From DAOSVX01 sp964447275 (GTDB lineage Bacteria; Bacillota_I; Bacilli_A; RF39; UBA660), in the NCBI GenBank assembly GCA_964447275.1, contig CAYURI010000012.1:1-20701 (forward strand): 20,701 nucleotides of DNA. Reading direction: 5' to 3'. Position numbers and translations under genes: made by a program. Below, piece after piece: positions 14,062 to 20,701 of the stretch; position 1 is the stretch's first letter; every line of letters starts with the position of its first letter. The notes beneath the pieces were generated by a model, which had not been told where the DNA came from, did no database searches, and worked only from the letters and a program-made list of their open reading frames with translations.

Positions 14062-14892
14062 ATGCATTTAATTAGTAAATTATTTAATAGCGAAACGATT
14101 AGAACAGTATGGGATAAGGAGCAAGAAAAATACTTTATTAGTGTTGCGGATGTGGTAGGATTGCTTTCGGAAAGTAAAGATGGTAGAAAGTACTGGAATA
14201 AAGTAAAACAACGTTTAAAAGAAGAGGGGAACGAGTCGGTGACAAATTGTCACCAACTGAAATTGAAATCTTCTGATGGCAAATATTATAAAACAGATGT
14301 TGTTGATATTGAAGGGATGTTTAGAATAATTGAATCAGTTCCTTCTAAAAATGCTGAACCAATTAAACAATGGTTAGCTAAACTAGGTAGTGAAAGAATT
14401 GATGAAACTTTTGATCCATCTATATCTTTACAAAGAGCGATTGATTTATATCGGGCTAAAGGTTATGATGAAGCATGGATTGCCAAAAGAATTAAAGTAT
14501 TACAAGAAAGAAAAGGATTAACTGATGTATGGCAAGAAAATGGCATTAACGAAGAAGTAGAATATGCTATATTAACTAATGAAATATATAAAACATGGTC
14601 AGGAATGACTGCTAAAGAATATAAGCGGTATAAAGGATTAAGAAAGGAAAGCTTAAGAGATAATATGGATAGTATTGAACTAATATTAACTGATTTATCT
14701 GAAGAGGCTACTAAAAGACTAGCTACTAAGAAAAAGCCACAAGGACTAGATGAAAATATTGATATAGCTAGATTAGGTGGCAATGCTGCTAAAGTGGCTA
14801 GAGAAGATTTAGAAAAAAATCTGGGTGAAAAAGTAATCAATAAAGATAATAAATTAAATTTTCAATATAAAGATGAAAAACAAATTAAATAA
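14062..14892 (+). CDS. Bro-N / DinD-like (phage antirepressor-type) protein
   Basis: Protein of 276 aa. Residues 1-110 fit the Bro-N DNA-binding domain common in phage antirepressors (FISVADVVGLLSES, YWNKVKQRL, YKTDVVDIEGMFRIIESVPS, AEPIKQWLAKLG). Residues about 170-262 carry the DinD pattern: LTNEIYKTWSGMTAKEYK, then a KGLRKESLRDNM stretch, then ARLGGNAAKVAREDLEKNLG. E. coli DinD is SOS-induced and disassembles RecA filaments; whether that holds here is unknown. It stands alone with no other phage gene nearby, so it is likely a domesticated or stray phage-type gene. A weak promoter (TTGTGC, 17 bp, TCTAAT at 13993-14021) may drive it. The stop codon lies inside its terminator stem. The main domain call is secure; function is inference. 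Confidence 0.82.
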   Translation: MHLISKLFNSETIRTVWDKEQEKYFISVADVVGLLSESKDGRKYWNKVKQRLKEEGNESVTNCHQLKLKSSDGKYYKTDVVDIEGMFRIIESVPSKNAEPIKQWLAKLGSERIDETFDPSISLQRAIDLYRAKGYDEAWIAKRIKVLQERKGLTDVWQENGINEEVEYAILTNEIYKTWSGMTAKEYKRYKGLRKESLRDNMDSIELILTDLSEEATKRLATKKKPQGLDENIDIARLGGNAAKVAREDLEKNLGEKVINKDNKLNFQYKDEKQIK

Positions 14893-14915
14893 GTGATTAA
14901 CTCACTTATTTTTTT
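14887..14915 (+). terminator. Terminator with embedded stop codon
   Basis: Perfect 10-bp stem, 14887-14896 with 14902-14911, 5-nt loop, then T to 14915. The DinD-like gene's TAA (14890-14892) is within the left arm. Confidence 0.85.
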
Positions 14916-14923
14916 GTTATAAT
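14915..14923 (+). promoter_or_regulatory. Extended -10 promoter of the DUF3788-like gene
   Basis: TGTTATAAT at 14915-14923 begins on the last T of the preceding terminator. The expected transcript start (about 14930) falls on the AGGTGAT ribosome site, giving a leader of about 12 nt. Confidence 0.65.
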
Positions 14924-14941
14924 ATAAACAGGTGATTAATT

Positions 14942-15391
14942 ATGCCAATGCAATTATTACGTGATATAAATATCGAACCAAATGAGGAAATAATTGCTTC
15001 TTGTTTAGGAAAAACCAATAATATATATAAGACTTTTATTGAAGAACTTAATAAAAACAATATTTCTCTTATGGAATGGCGATACTATAAAGATGGTAAA
15101 GCTTGGCTTTCTAAAGGCGAATATAAATGGACTACCTCAAGGGGAACAAATAAAATTAAAACCATATTTTGGCTATCTATATGGGAAGGATTCTTTAAGA
15201 TATCATTTTTCTTTCCCTGTAATATGAAAGAGGAGTTACTAAAACTACCAATTAGCAAAGATATTAAGAACTTAATAAAAAACACTAATCCAATGGGCAA
15301 AACAATGCGATTTATGCCAATTGTTTTTAATGTTAACAATGACAAACAACTCGATGATATACTTATATTAGCAAATTTTAAAAAAGATTAA
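14942..15391 (+). CDS. DUF3788-like protein
   Basis: Protein of 149 aa, usual length for this group, with AGGTGAT 5 nt before the ATG. Seen: an N-terminal helix region (to about 40), then MEWRYYKDGKAWLSKGEY, a basic turn, IKTIFWLSIWEGFFKISFFF and KEELLKLPISKDIKNLIK, matching the strand-strand-helix pattern of DUF3788 (YdhG/DUF1801-related fold). No membrane segment or catalytic motif is evident; these proteins are thought to bind small ligands, but no function is established. It is monocistronic and flanked by two other single-gene units, which suggests independent acquisition. Confidence 0.6.
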   Translation: MPMQLLRDINIEPNEEIIASCLGKTNNIYKTFIEELNKNNISLMEWRYYKDGKAWLSKGEYKWTTSRGTNKIKTIFWLSIWEGFFKISFFFPCNMKEELLKLPISKDIKNLIKNTNPMGKTMRFMPIVFNVNNDKQLDDILILANFKKD

Positions 15392-15402
15392 TTTCTTTTT
15401 TA

Positions 15403-15411
15403 TGCTATACT
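15403..15411 (+). promoter_or_regulatory. Extended -10 promoter of the hydrolase gene
   Basis: TGCTATACT at 15403-15411. The expected start near 15418 coincides with the AGGTGA ribosome site, giving an approximately 11-nt leader. No terminator is evident between this and the DUF3788-like gene, so read-through is also possible. Confidence 0.6.
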
Positions 15412-15428
15412 TAAAGTAGGTGAATAAT

Positions 15429-16400
15429 ATGAATGGCTTTGATGGTTGTGTAAAAAAAGATGCTATTCTTAGGGAATCAAAAATAGGTGAATTTATAATA
15501 TTAGATTCAAATCCTGAAAAAGGCTTTAATTTTGGGTATGTAGTTTTTATTCCCATTGAAGTAGATAGTGATACTACATTAATAGTAGAAGGCGCCAACT
15601 CTATATCACCCGCAGAAGACTTTGAAAAAGGCAATAAAGATGTTCTTGATATTACATTGGGTGTGTTCTCGCCTATATATTATATTGCTTTTAAAATGAA
15701 GATGCCTATTGTTATGCCTCTTTTCCCAAGAGTTATATTTAATAATAAAAGTTTATATGCTCAAATGCTTTCTAGAGAGTCGCTAGGAATAGAAGATGGA
15801 GTTTTTAGAAGGGTTGATAATCAACTGGTTTCAATTTTTAATGATGCAAAAGAAAGATTTAAACAAAGTGGTATTACTCTGAATGAGAAATTTGTAATAG
15901 ATGGATTCTCAGCATCTGGAAAGTTTGCTAATAGATTTACATTACTACATCCAGAATTAGTTTGCTTATGCATTGCTGGAGGTATTTCTGGGTGGCTAAC
16001 ATTACCTTTAAAAGAAATAAATGGAGAAGCATTAATTTACCCAGTAGGTATGGGAGATGTAGCTGAATTTAATCAAGAAAAATATGAACAATTTTTTAAA
16101 GTAAAACAGTTTTATTATATGGGAGCGAAAGATAAAAATGATCCATTTACTTATTCTGATAATGATTTGACTTTGCCTAAGTACCCAGATTTAATTTCTA
16201 AAGAAGAAATGGAACAACTTCATAGGGTTTTAGGAAGAAATATGCCAATAAGATGGGAACAATCTCAATATTATTATAAGGCTTTAGGAGTTAATGCTCA
16301 TTTTGAAACATATGAGGAATTTGGCCATAATTCAAAACCGGCAACAGAAAAGATAATAGAGTTATTAACCGAAATTAAAAATTTAGAAAATAAAAAATAA
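15429..16400 (+). CDS. Alpha/beta-hydrolase-fold protein, probable esterase/lipase-type
   Basis: Protein of 323 aa. The ATG at 15429 is preceded by AGGTGA; an in-frame GTG at 15420 lies inside that ribosome site and is rejected. Seen: a strand-rich start (FGYVVFIPIEV, TTLIVEGANS), VMPLFPRV (about 95-102), the nucleophile elbow IDGFSASGKFANRFTLLHPE with S161 (157-176), LCIAGGISGW (about 180-189), FYYMGAKDKNDP (228-239) as the likely acid site, and EEFGHNSKP with H300. The Ser/Asp/His order fits an active alpha/beta hydrolase; the elbow has Ser in place of the second Gly of GxSxG. No signal peptide, so cytosolic. The substrate is unknown; the closest resemblance is to PHB-depolymerase or prolyl-oligopeptidase-like esterases. 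It ends in a hairpin shared with the converging LCP gene. Confidence 0.75.
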   Translation: MNGFDGCVKKDAILRESKIGEFIILDSNPEKGFNFGYVVFIPIEVDSDTTLIVEGANSISPAEDFEKGNKDVLDITLGVFSPIYYIAFKMKMPIVMPLFPRVIFNNKSLYAQMLSRESLGIEDGVFRRVDNQLVSIFNDAKERFKQSGITLNEKFVIDGFSASGKFANRFTLLHPELVCLCIAGGISGWLTLPLKEINGEALIYPVGMGDVAEFNQEKYEQFFKVKQFYYMGAKDKNDPFTYSDNDLTLPKYPDLISKEEMEQLHRVLGRNMPIRWEQSQYYYKALGVNAHFETYEEFGHNSKPATEKIIELLTEIKNLENKK

Positions 16401-16420
16401 GATTAAAATCTTATTTTTTT
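16392..16420. terminator. Bidirectional terminator shared by two converging genes
   Basis: A symmetric hairpin centred at about 16405-16406 has an A run on the left and T run on the right. It contains the plus-strand TAA (16398-16400) in one arm and the LCP gene's minus-strand TAA (16411-16413) in the other; only 10 bp separate the coding regions. Confidence 0.8.
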
Positions 16421-18231
16421 ATTATGCCAATTGTTATATTAGTAATACCATCTAGTAGAGTAGTCGCCTTAATACTTTGACTTACTACTGTATTATTATC
16501 CAATATAGCGTCATATAATGAATTACCAAGGCTTATATAATTGTAGGTTATTGTAATATTATTTTCTAATGCCCAGTTATCAACATATAACTTGCTTTTA
16601 CCAATTAAACTTGGCATTGTTTTAATTCTTTCTTGATTAGAAGAATAAGTTTTACCAATTACCTGCTTTTCATATATATCTTTTGCTGAGAAGTTAAATG
16701 TGGTAATCATTTTTGGCTCTTCTAATTCTAGATTATATTTCATAGCATCAATAATAGCATTTAAGCTTTCTTTATAATATTGGAAAGTATATCTAGTATT
16801 TATATATAAGTCATAACCAGTTAGATAAGTTCTTTCAATATTAATAAAATCAGTTTCATTATTTAGTGATTTAGCAATGATATCTTTTGCTACTTCATAG
16901 AATGATAATAATTTATTAGTACTAATATTGGTGTCAATATTTTGACTTATAGCTTCTAAAATACTATAAAATTCTTTTGGTGAATTAATGCTTCTAACAC
17001 TTTTAGCTATGCCACCAACAACTAATTGTTGGTTTTGACCTCTAACAAAGTCGTTTCTTACGCCAGTATTCCATTTGGCATCACAATAAGCTGGCCATGA
17101 ATGTCTATTTCTAGCTAATGCTAAAGCTTGTTCACCGCTTAAATGTTGTAAGCCTTCTTTTACATAAATGGTTTTATTACCAAATTCTCTGTTACTATTT
17201 TGTTCACAGAAACTATATGGAACATTAACGTCAATACCACCTAAAGCATCTACTAAAGAAACGACACCTTTAAAATTAATTTTGACATAATAATCAATAT
17301 CAATATCAACTAAATTTTCAACTGTTTTTATTACACAATCAGAGCCATAATAAGCCGAGGTATTGATTTTGTTCTTAACATTTTTACGACAAGCAATTGG
17401 TACATAAGTATCTCTAGGTATACTAAACATTGTCGCATTTAAAGTTTTAGGATTAAAAGTAATAATCATTAAAGTATCACCATTAAATGATTGGTTAGCG
17501 TTCATTTTTGAATTTACGCTATCAACCCCAATTAATAAGATACTAAATGGTTCAGTTAAAGTTTTATTAGAAGAAGATATATCATCTTTATTTCTTGTTT
17601 CAGAGTAAGTATATAAAACTTTAGTATTATCTCTTAGTGTAGTTAACTCTTCATCATCACCAAACATAATTAAATAGTTATTTGATATTAAAACACCATC
17701 AATATCGCCATTTAATAAATCAGTTAACATTAATATATAGTCATCATAAGTTTTAATATCAGTTTTATTTAAATTTTTCTTATCTAGTAATTTATTGCCT
17801 AATACATAGCCTTCAATATCATCTTCATCACTAATCATACCAATAATGGAAGAGTTGTTATTATTAATTACGGTATTTTTAAGTGTAACTAAAGCTGTTG
17901 TATAAGTTATTTTATCTTTATTAATATTAGCAATCGTATTAAAAGTTTTATTTATATAAAAAGAACTAATTGCTAAAATTGGTACAAATAACATCATAAT
18001 AATCGAAATAGTTATAAAAGTCTTTTTCTTTTTGGCAACTACAGAGATAAAACCCCAAACAAAATACATCGCTAAGAAAAGATATAATAATACTAAAATA
18101 AAGATCCTAATATAAGTTTCAATACCAGTTAGAGATAATATACTACTAGTAAAAAATATTAAGCTTACTAAGTAAGAAGCTAATACAAAAATAAAAATAA
18201 GTAAATTTTTATTAAGTTTTCTTTTTTTCAT
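16411..18231 (-). CDS. LytR-CpsA-Psr (LCP) family ligase with PASTA-like C-terminus
   Basis: Protein of about 606 aa, long for an LCP protein. Three N-terminal membrane helices (about 10-32, 43-66, 72-92), then an outer accessory domain (about 110-210; SDEDDIEGYVLGNKLL, LLNGDIDGVLISNNY). The catalytic LCP domain (228-410) follows: LLIGVDS, GDTLM (D253), SIPRDTYV (R274), LARNRHSW (R375) and RNDFVRGQNQQ. The C-terminus (about 538-605; MPSLIGKSKLYVDNWALEN ... VVSQSIKA) is PASTA-like, suggesting peptidoglycan binding. LCP enzymes transfer lipid-linked polymers such as teichoic acids or capsule to peptidoglycan. AAAGGAG lies 11 nt before the ATG at 18231 and 8 nt before an adjacent GTG (18234), so either may be the start. 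It is alone in its operon and divergent from the glucosaminidase. Confidence 0.9.
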   Translation of the reverse strand: MKKRKLNKNLLIFIFVLASYLVSLIFFTSSILSLTGIETYIRIFILVLLYLFLAMYFVWGFISVVAKKKKTFITISIIMMLFVPILAISSFYINKTFNTIANINKDKITYTTALVTLKNTVINNNNSSIIGMISDEDDIEGYVLGNKLLDKKNLNKTDIKTYDDYILMLTDLLNGDIDGVLISNNYLIMFGDDEELTTLRDNTKVLYTYSETRNKDDISSSNKTLTEPFSILLIGVDSVNSKMNANQSFNGDTLMIITFNPKTLNATMFSIPRDTYVPIACRKNVKNKINTSAYYGSDCVIKTVENLVDIDIDYYVKINFKGVVSLVDALGGIDVNVPYSFCEQNSNREFGNKTIYVKEGLQHLSGEQALALARNRHSWPAYCDAKWNTGVRNDFVRGQNQQLVVGGIAKSVRSINSPKEFYSILEAISQNIDTNISTNKLLSFYEVAKDIIAKSLNNETDFINIERTYLTGYDLYINTRYTFQYYKESLNAIIDAMKYNLELEEPKMITTFNFSAKDIYEKQVIGKTYSSNQERIKTMPSLIGKSKLYVDNWALENNITITYNYISLGNSLYDAILDNNTVVSQSIKATTLLDGITNITIGIIKK

Positions 18232-18261
18232 CACAGTAGTAACTCCTTTATCATCTTAATC

Positions 18262-18290
18262 ATTATAATATAAAAGTATTTTTAAAACAA
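18262..18290 (-). promoter_or_regulatory. Promoter of the LCP gene
   Basis: Minus-strand TTGTTT (plus 18285-18290), a 17-bp spacer and TATAAT (plus 18262-18267), about 30 bp before the start codon. Confidence 0.65.
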
Positions 18291-18363
18291 TCTTTTATCA
18301 AAGATATTACTGACAAAAGAGTGTTAAATAAAAGGCTTTTAAACTAGGAAATATTTTTGATTA

Positions 18364-18372
18364 TGATATAAT
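18364..18372 (+). promoter_or_regulatory. Extended -10 promoter of the glucosaminidase-cohesin operon
   Basis: TGATATAAT at 18364-18372 is a perfect extended -10, 33 bp before the ATG. A GAGAGGG ribosome site follows at about 18390-18397. No -35 consensus is seen. Confidence 0.6.
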
Positions 18373-18405
18373 GATTATGATACTTGAATAGAGAGGGTTT
18401 TTGCG

Positions 18406-20163
18406 ATGAAAAAAATAACTGGATTAACAATTGTATTAAGTTTATTTTTTAGTATGTTTATTAATATACTAATTGTTAATGCTAGTGTTACAGCGAAAGT
18501 AATGGCTGCTAGTTTAAATTTTCGTACTGGACCTTCGACAGAGACTTCAGTTATTACTTCCTTAGCTTATGGCACAGTAATTGAAGTTATCAATACCGAA
18601 CCAGAAACTGGTACAGGTTGTTCATCAGGTTGGTTAAGATCTAAGTATAATGGTAATATTGGTTATGTATGTTCTAAGTTAGTAAGTTTTTATAATGTTA
18701 CCGCTTTAGCTACTGAAAGAGATCCAGTTAATGATTACGAAGTAGCATGGAAAGCCTTAGGTTTTCCTTCTAGTTATTGGGAGAGTCTAACAGCTTTAAA
18801 AATGGCTCATCCTAATTATGAATTTGTTCCTCAAGATACTAATTTAGATTGGTCAACAGCTGTTATGGAAGAAAGTATTTTAGGTACTAGTTTAGTTCAA
18901 GTAACAGATTTAAATAGTGAAAAAGTTGCTTATATATCAACGGCGGGTGGTTCATACGATTATATTAATAAAAGATATATAGTTCAAGAAGGCTCTACTT
19001 GGTATGCAGCTGATAGTGATGTAGTTGCTTATTATATGGATCCAAGGAACTTTTTAACAGAAACAAGAGTCTTTATGTTTGAAGATTTATTATATACAGG
19101 TAGTTATATAACAATTGATGCGATTAATAAAATCTTTACTAGTTATCCTAATTTAAGCCCTTATGCAGCTGACTTCTTACAAGCAGGAATTGATTCACAA
19201 ATAAATCCGGTCTATTTAGCGACTTTAGTAAGACAAGAAATTGGTACAGGGACAGCGGCTGTTTCCGGAGCTTCATTTACTTATCCAGTTGAAAATAATA
19301 TGTATGTTGAAGAAAGAGGTAATACTTATTCAGGTTATTATAACTTCTTTAATATTGGCGCTGGTACTGATGTAAAGCCAATTTATAATGCTTTAATATA
19401 TGCTAAGAATAGAAGTTGGAATACACCGTTAATAGCTATTACCTCAGGAGCCAATATAATAGGAAACTATTATATTAAAGCTAATCAAAATACATCCTAT
19501 TTAAAGAAATTTAATGTCATGGGAACAAGCCTTTATTCTCATCAATATATGACTAATATTCAAGCCCCATTTAGTGAAGCATCAACTACTTATAGTTCAT
19601 ATAATAGTGTTGGTTTACTTGCTAGTGATAGTACAACAACATTTAAATTTTTGGTACCGGTTTATGATAATATGCCAGTATCAACATCACTTCCTACGGA
19701 AGTAAAATTTCTACCTAATTATGGTTATACAACAATTGATGATCTATTATCTGATACAACGATAAAAAATAATGGTAGTTTACTAAGTGGTTTTAACTTT
19801 GGTGAGGATGCTTCTAGTTTAGTAAGTAAAGTAACCTCTGCTAGTAATACAGCAATAGTAACCATTACTGATATTAATGGAAATGCTAAAACAACTGGTA
19901 AGTTAGTAACGGGTGATAGAGTCAACATTACTTTTGATGATGAAAGCCAACAATATACGGTAATTTTATATGGTGATAGCTCAGGGGACGGAGATGTAAC
20001 CATTATGGACTTATTACAGATTCAAAAACATATTATTGGTGCTACTTCAATAAGTGATCCATTTGTTAGTGCAGCTGATAATAACCAAGATAGTACCATT
20101 AATATAGTAGATTTATTAAGAGAACAAAAACATATCTTAGGTCAAATAAAGATTAGTGGATAA
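18406..20163 (+). CDS. Secreted SH3b-glucosaminidase (GH73-type) with C-terminal dockerin
   Basis: Protein of 585 aa with a signal peptide (1-26; KK then a long hydrophobic core ending NAS). Domains in order: bacterial SH3 (about 29-95; LNFRTGPSTETSVI ... GWLRSKYNGNIGYV), a linker region, then an N-acetylglucosaminidase domain of the LytD/GH73 kind (about 205-390). Landmarks there are DPRNFL, LATLVRQEIG with the probable catalytic E278, YYNFFNIGA and SLYSHQYMTNIQAP. A strand-rich region (about 415-520) precedes a type I dockerin (523-580) with two Ca-binding loops: D524/S526/D528/T532/D535 and D558/N560/D562/N566/D569, each followed by a Leu-rich helix (LLQIQKHIIG, LLREQKHILG). It cleaves peptidoglycan glycan outside the cell. 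The dockerin and the adjacent cohesin-like gene imply that the enzyme is docked on a surface partner. Confidence 0.9.
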   Translation: MKKITGLTIVLSLFFSMFINILIVNASVTAKVMAASLNFRTGPSTETSVITSLAYGTVIEVINTEPETGTGCSSGWLRSKYNGNIGYVCSKLVSFYNVTALATERDPVNDYEVAWKALGFPSSYWESLTALKMAHPNYEFVPQDTNLDWSTAVMEESILGTSLVQVTDLNSEKVAYISTAGGSYDYINKRYIVQEGSTWYAADSDVVAYYMDPRNFLTETRVFMFEDLLYTGSYITIDAINKIFTSYPNLSPYAADFLQAGIDSQINPVYLATLVRQEIGTGTAAVSGASFTYPVENNMYVEERGNTYSGYYNFFNIGAGTDVKPIYNALIYAKNRSWNTPLIAITSGANIIGNYYIKANQNTSYLKKFNVMGTSLYSHQYMTNIQAPFSEASTTYSSYNSVGLLASDSTTTFKFLVPVYDNMPVSTSLPTEVKFLPNYGYTTIDDLLSDTTIKNNGSLLSGFNFGEDASSLVSKVTSASNTAIVTITDINGNAKTTGKLVTGDRVNITFDDESQQYTVILYGDSSGDGDVTIMDLLQIQKHIIGATSISDPFVSAADNNQDSTINIVDLLREQKHILGQIKISG

Positions 20164-20175
20164 AGGAGAGAGTAT

Positions 20176-20701
20176 ATGAAAAGGATATTTAAATTATTAA
20201 GTTTAGGAGTAATTACTTTATTAAGTAGTTTGTTAGTTATAACAAATACTAATGCGGCTAGTGCAACAATCAGTGTCTTATCATCTAGTAGTCAAGTAGT
20301 AGTAGGTAAAACATTCAAAATAACCGTTAAAATATCATCATCAGTACCACTAGGTTCTTGGGATTATACTTTAAATTATAATTCTTCATATGCTAGTTTA
20401 GTATCTAGTGATGTTCCTTTAAGATATGCTTCTTATGGGGATGGGTCATTAAAAACTAAGAGTTATACTTATACTTTTAAAGCTTTAAAAAGCGGTAAAC
20501 CAAGATTCTATGTTAGTAATACCGCTGTAATTGACTGGAACTTTGGTACCATGAGTGTTAGTAATGGTGAAAGATATGTTACATTTATTACTCAAGCTGA
20601 ATTAGAAGCTTCATATAGTAAAAATAATAATTTATCTTCTTTAGGAGTTGATGGCTATACTTTAACACCAGAGTTTAATGCTAGTACGACAACTTATGCA
20701 G
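20176..20701 (+). CDS. Secreted cohesin-like domain protein with cadherin-like repeat (3' partial)
   Basis: The ATG at 20176 follows an AAAGGAGAG ribosome site, 12 bp after the previous stop; 175 codons are open to the window edge, so the gene continues beyond it. Seen: a signal peptide (1-27; KRIFK then hydrophobic, ending TNTNA), then a cohesin-like beta-sandwich (about 30-139) with VVVGKTFKITVKISSS, LGSWDYTLNYNSS, KSYTYTFKALKSGKP and MSVSNGE. A cadherin-like beta-sandwich unit begins at about 152 (LSSLGVDGYTLTPEF, STTTYA). Cohesins bind dockerins with high affinity in a Ca-dependent way. Being directly downstream of a dockerin enzyme, it is a natural partner. The missing C-terminus should show how it is held at the surface. 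Confidence 0.82.
   Translation, partial: MKRIFKLLSLGVITLLSSLLVITNTNAASATISVLSSSSQVVVGKTFKITVKISSSVPLGSWDYTLNYNSSYASLVSSDVPLRYASYGDGSLKTKSYTYTFKALKSGKPRFYVSNTAVIDWNFGTMSVSNGERYVTFITQAELEASYSKNNNLSSLGVDGYTLTPEFNASTTTYA

Noticed and set aside
14463..14840. Minus-strand ORF of 125 aa opposite the DinD-like gene
   Set aside because: The plus strand has clear domain motifs; the reverse frame shows only low-complexity Ser/Leu content.
1..20701. CRISPR arrays, tRNA or rRNA genes, insertion sequences
   Set aside because: No regularly spaced repeats, no tRNA cloverleaf with CCA-type ends, and no transposase motifs were found on either strand.

Overview
The window comes from a very AT-rich, low-GC Gram-positive bacterium (Bacillota; an uncultured gut-type Bacilli or Clostridia lineage fits best). 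TGG encodes Trp and TGA acts as a true stop, for example in ATGA stop/start overlaps, so this is not the mycoplasma code. An LTA-synthase-family enzyme, an LCP ligase, a GH73-type glucosaminidase and a GtrA-linked glycosyltransferase all point to a walled Gram-positive envelope. Ribosome binding sites are strong (AAGGAGG, AGGTGAT) and several promoters are of the extended -10 type.

Layout. (1) Positions 1-5060 look like an accessory region. It starts inside an OLD-family ATPase with a C-terminal TOPRIM domain (5' end outside the window, a defence-type gene). Converging on it across a bidirectional terminator is a tight four-gene minus-strand operon: nucleotidyltransferase-fold protein -> class I aminoacyl-tRNA-synthetase-like protein with unrecognisable HIGH and KMSKS motifs -> S51-type Ser peptidase / GATase-like protein -> Cof-type HAD phosphatase. 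I know no described system with this content; it is the best candidate for something new here. A 365-bp non-coding stretch with dyad repeats lies upstream of it.

(2) Positions 5061-7735: a PHP-domain phosphoesterase is divergent from a two-gene unit (DUF1292 protein plus a 520-aa coiled-coil protein) driven by a consensus sigma-A promoter.

(3) Positions 7757-13910: envelope cluster. A five-gene minus-strand operon (anchored Cys-containing protein, GT2-GtrA glycosyltransferase, phosphodiester glycosidase-domain protein, tiny membrane protein, DedA protein) is divergent from an LTA-synthase-family gene and an anchored protein of unknown function. The pair suggests synthesis and glycosyl modification of a glycerol-phosphate-type polymer.

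(4) Positions 14062-16400: three single-gene units: a Bro-N/DinD-like protein, a DUF3788-like protein and an alpha/beta-hydrolase-fold protein.

(5) Positions 16411-20701: an LCP ligase with a C-terminal PASTA-like domain, divergent from an operon of an SH3b-glucosaminidase carrying a C-terminal dockerin, followed 12 bp later by a secreted protein that begins with a cohesin-like domain and runs off the window. This suggests non-cellulosomal cohesin-dockerin display of a wall hydrolase.

All assignments come from reading motifs by eye; no database search was run.
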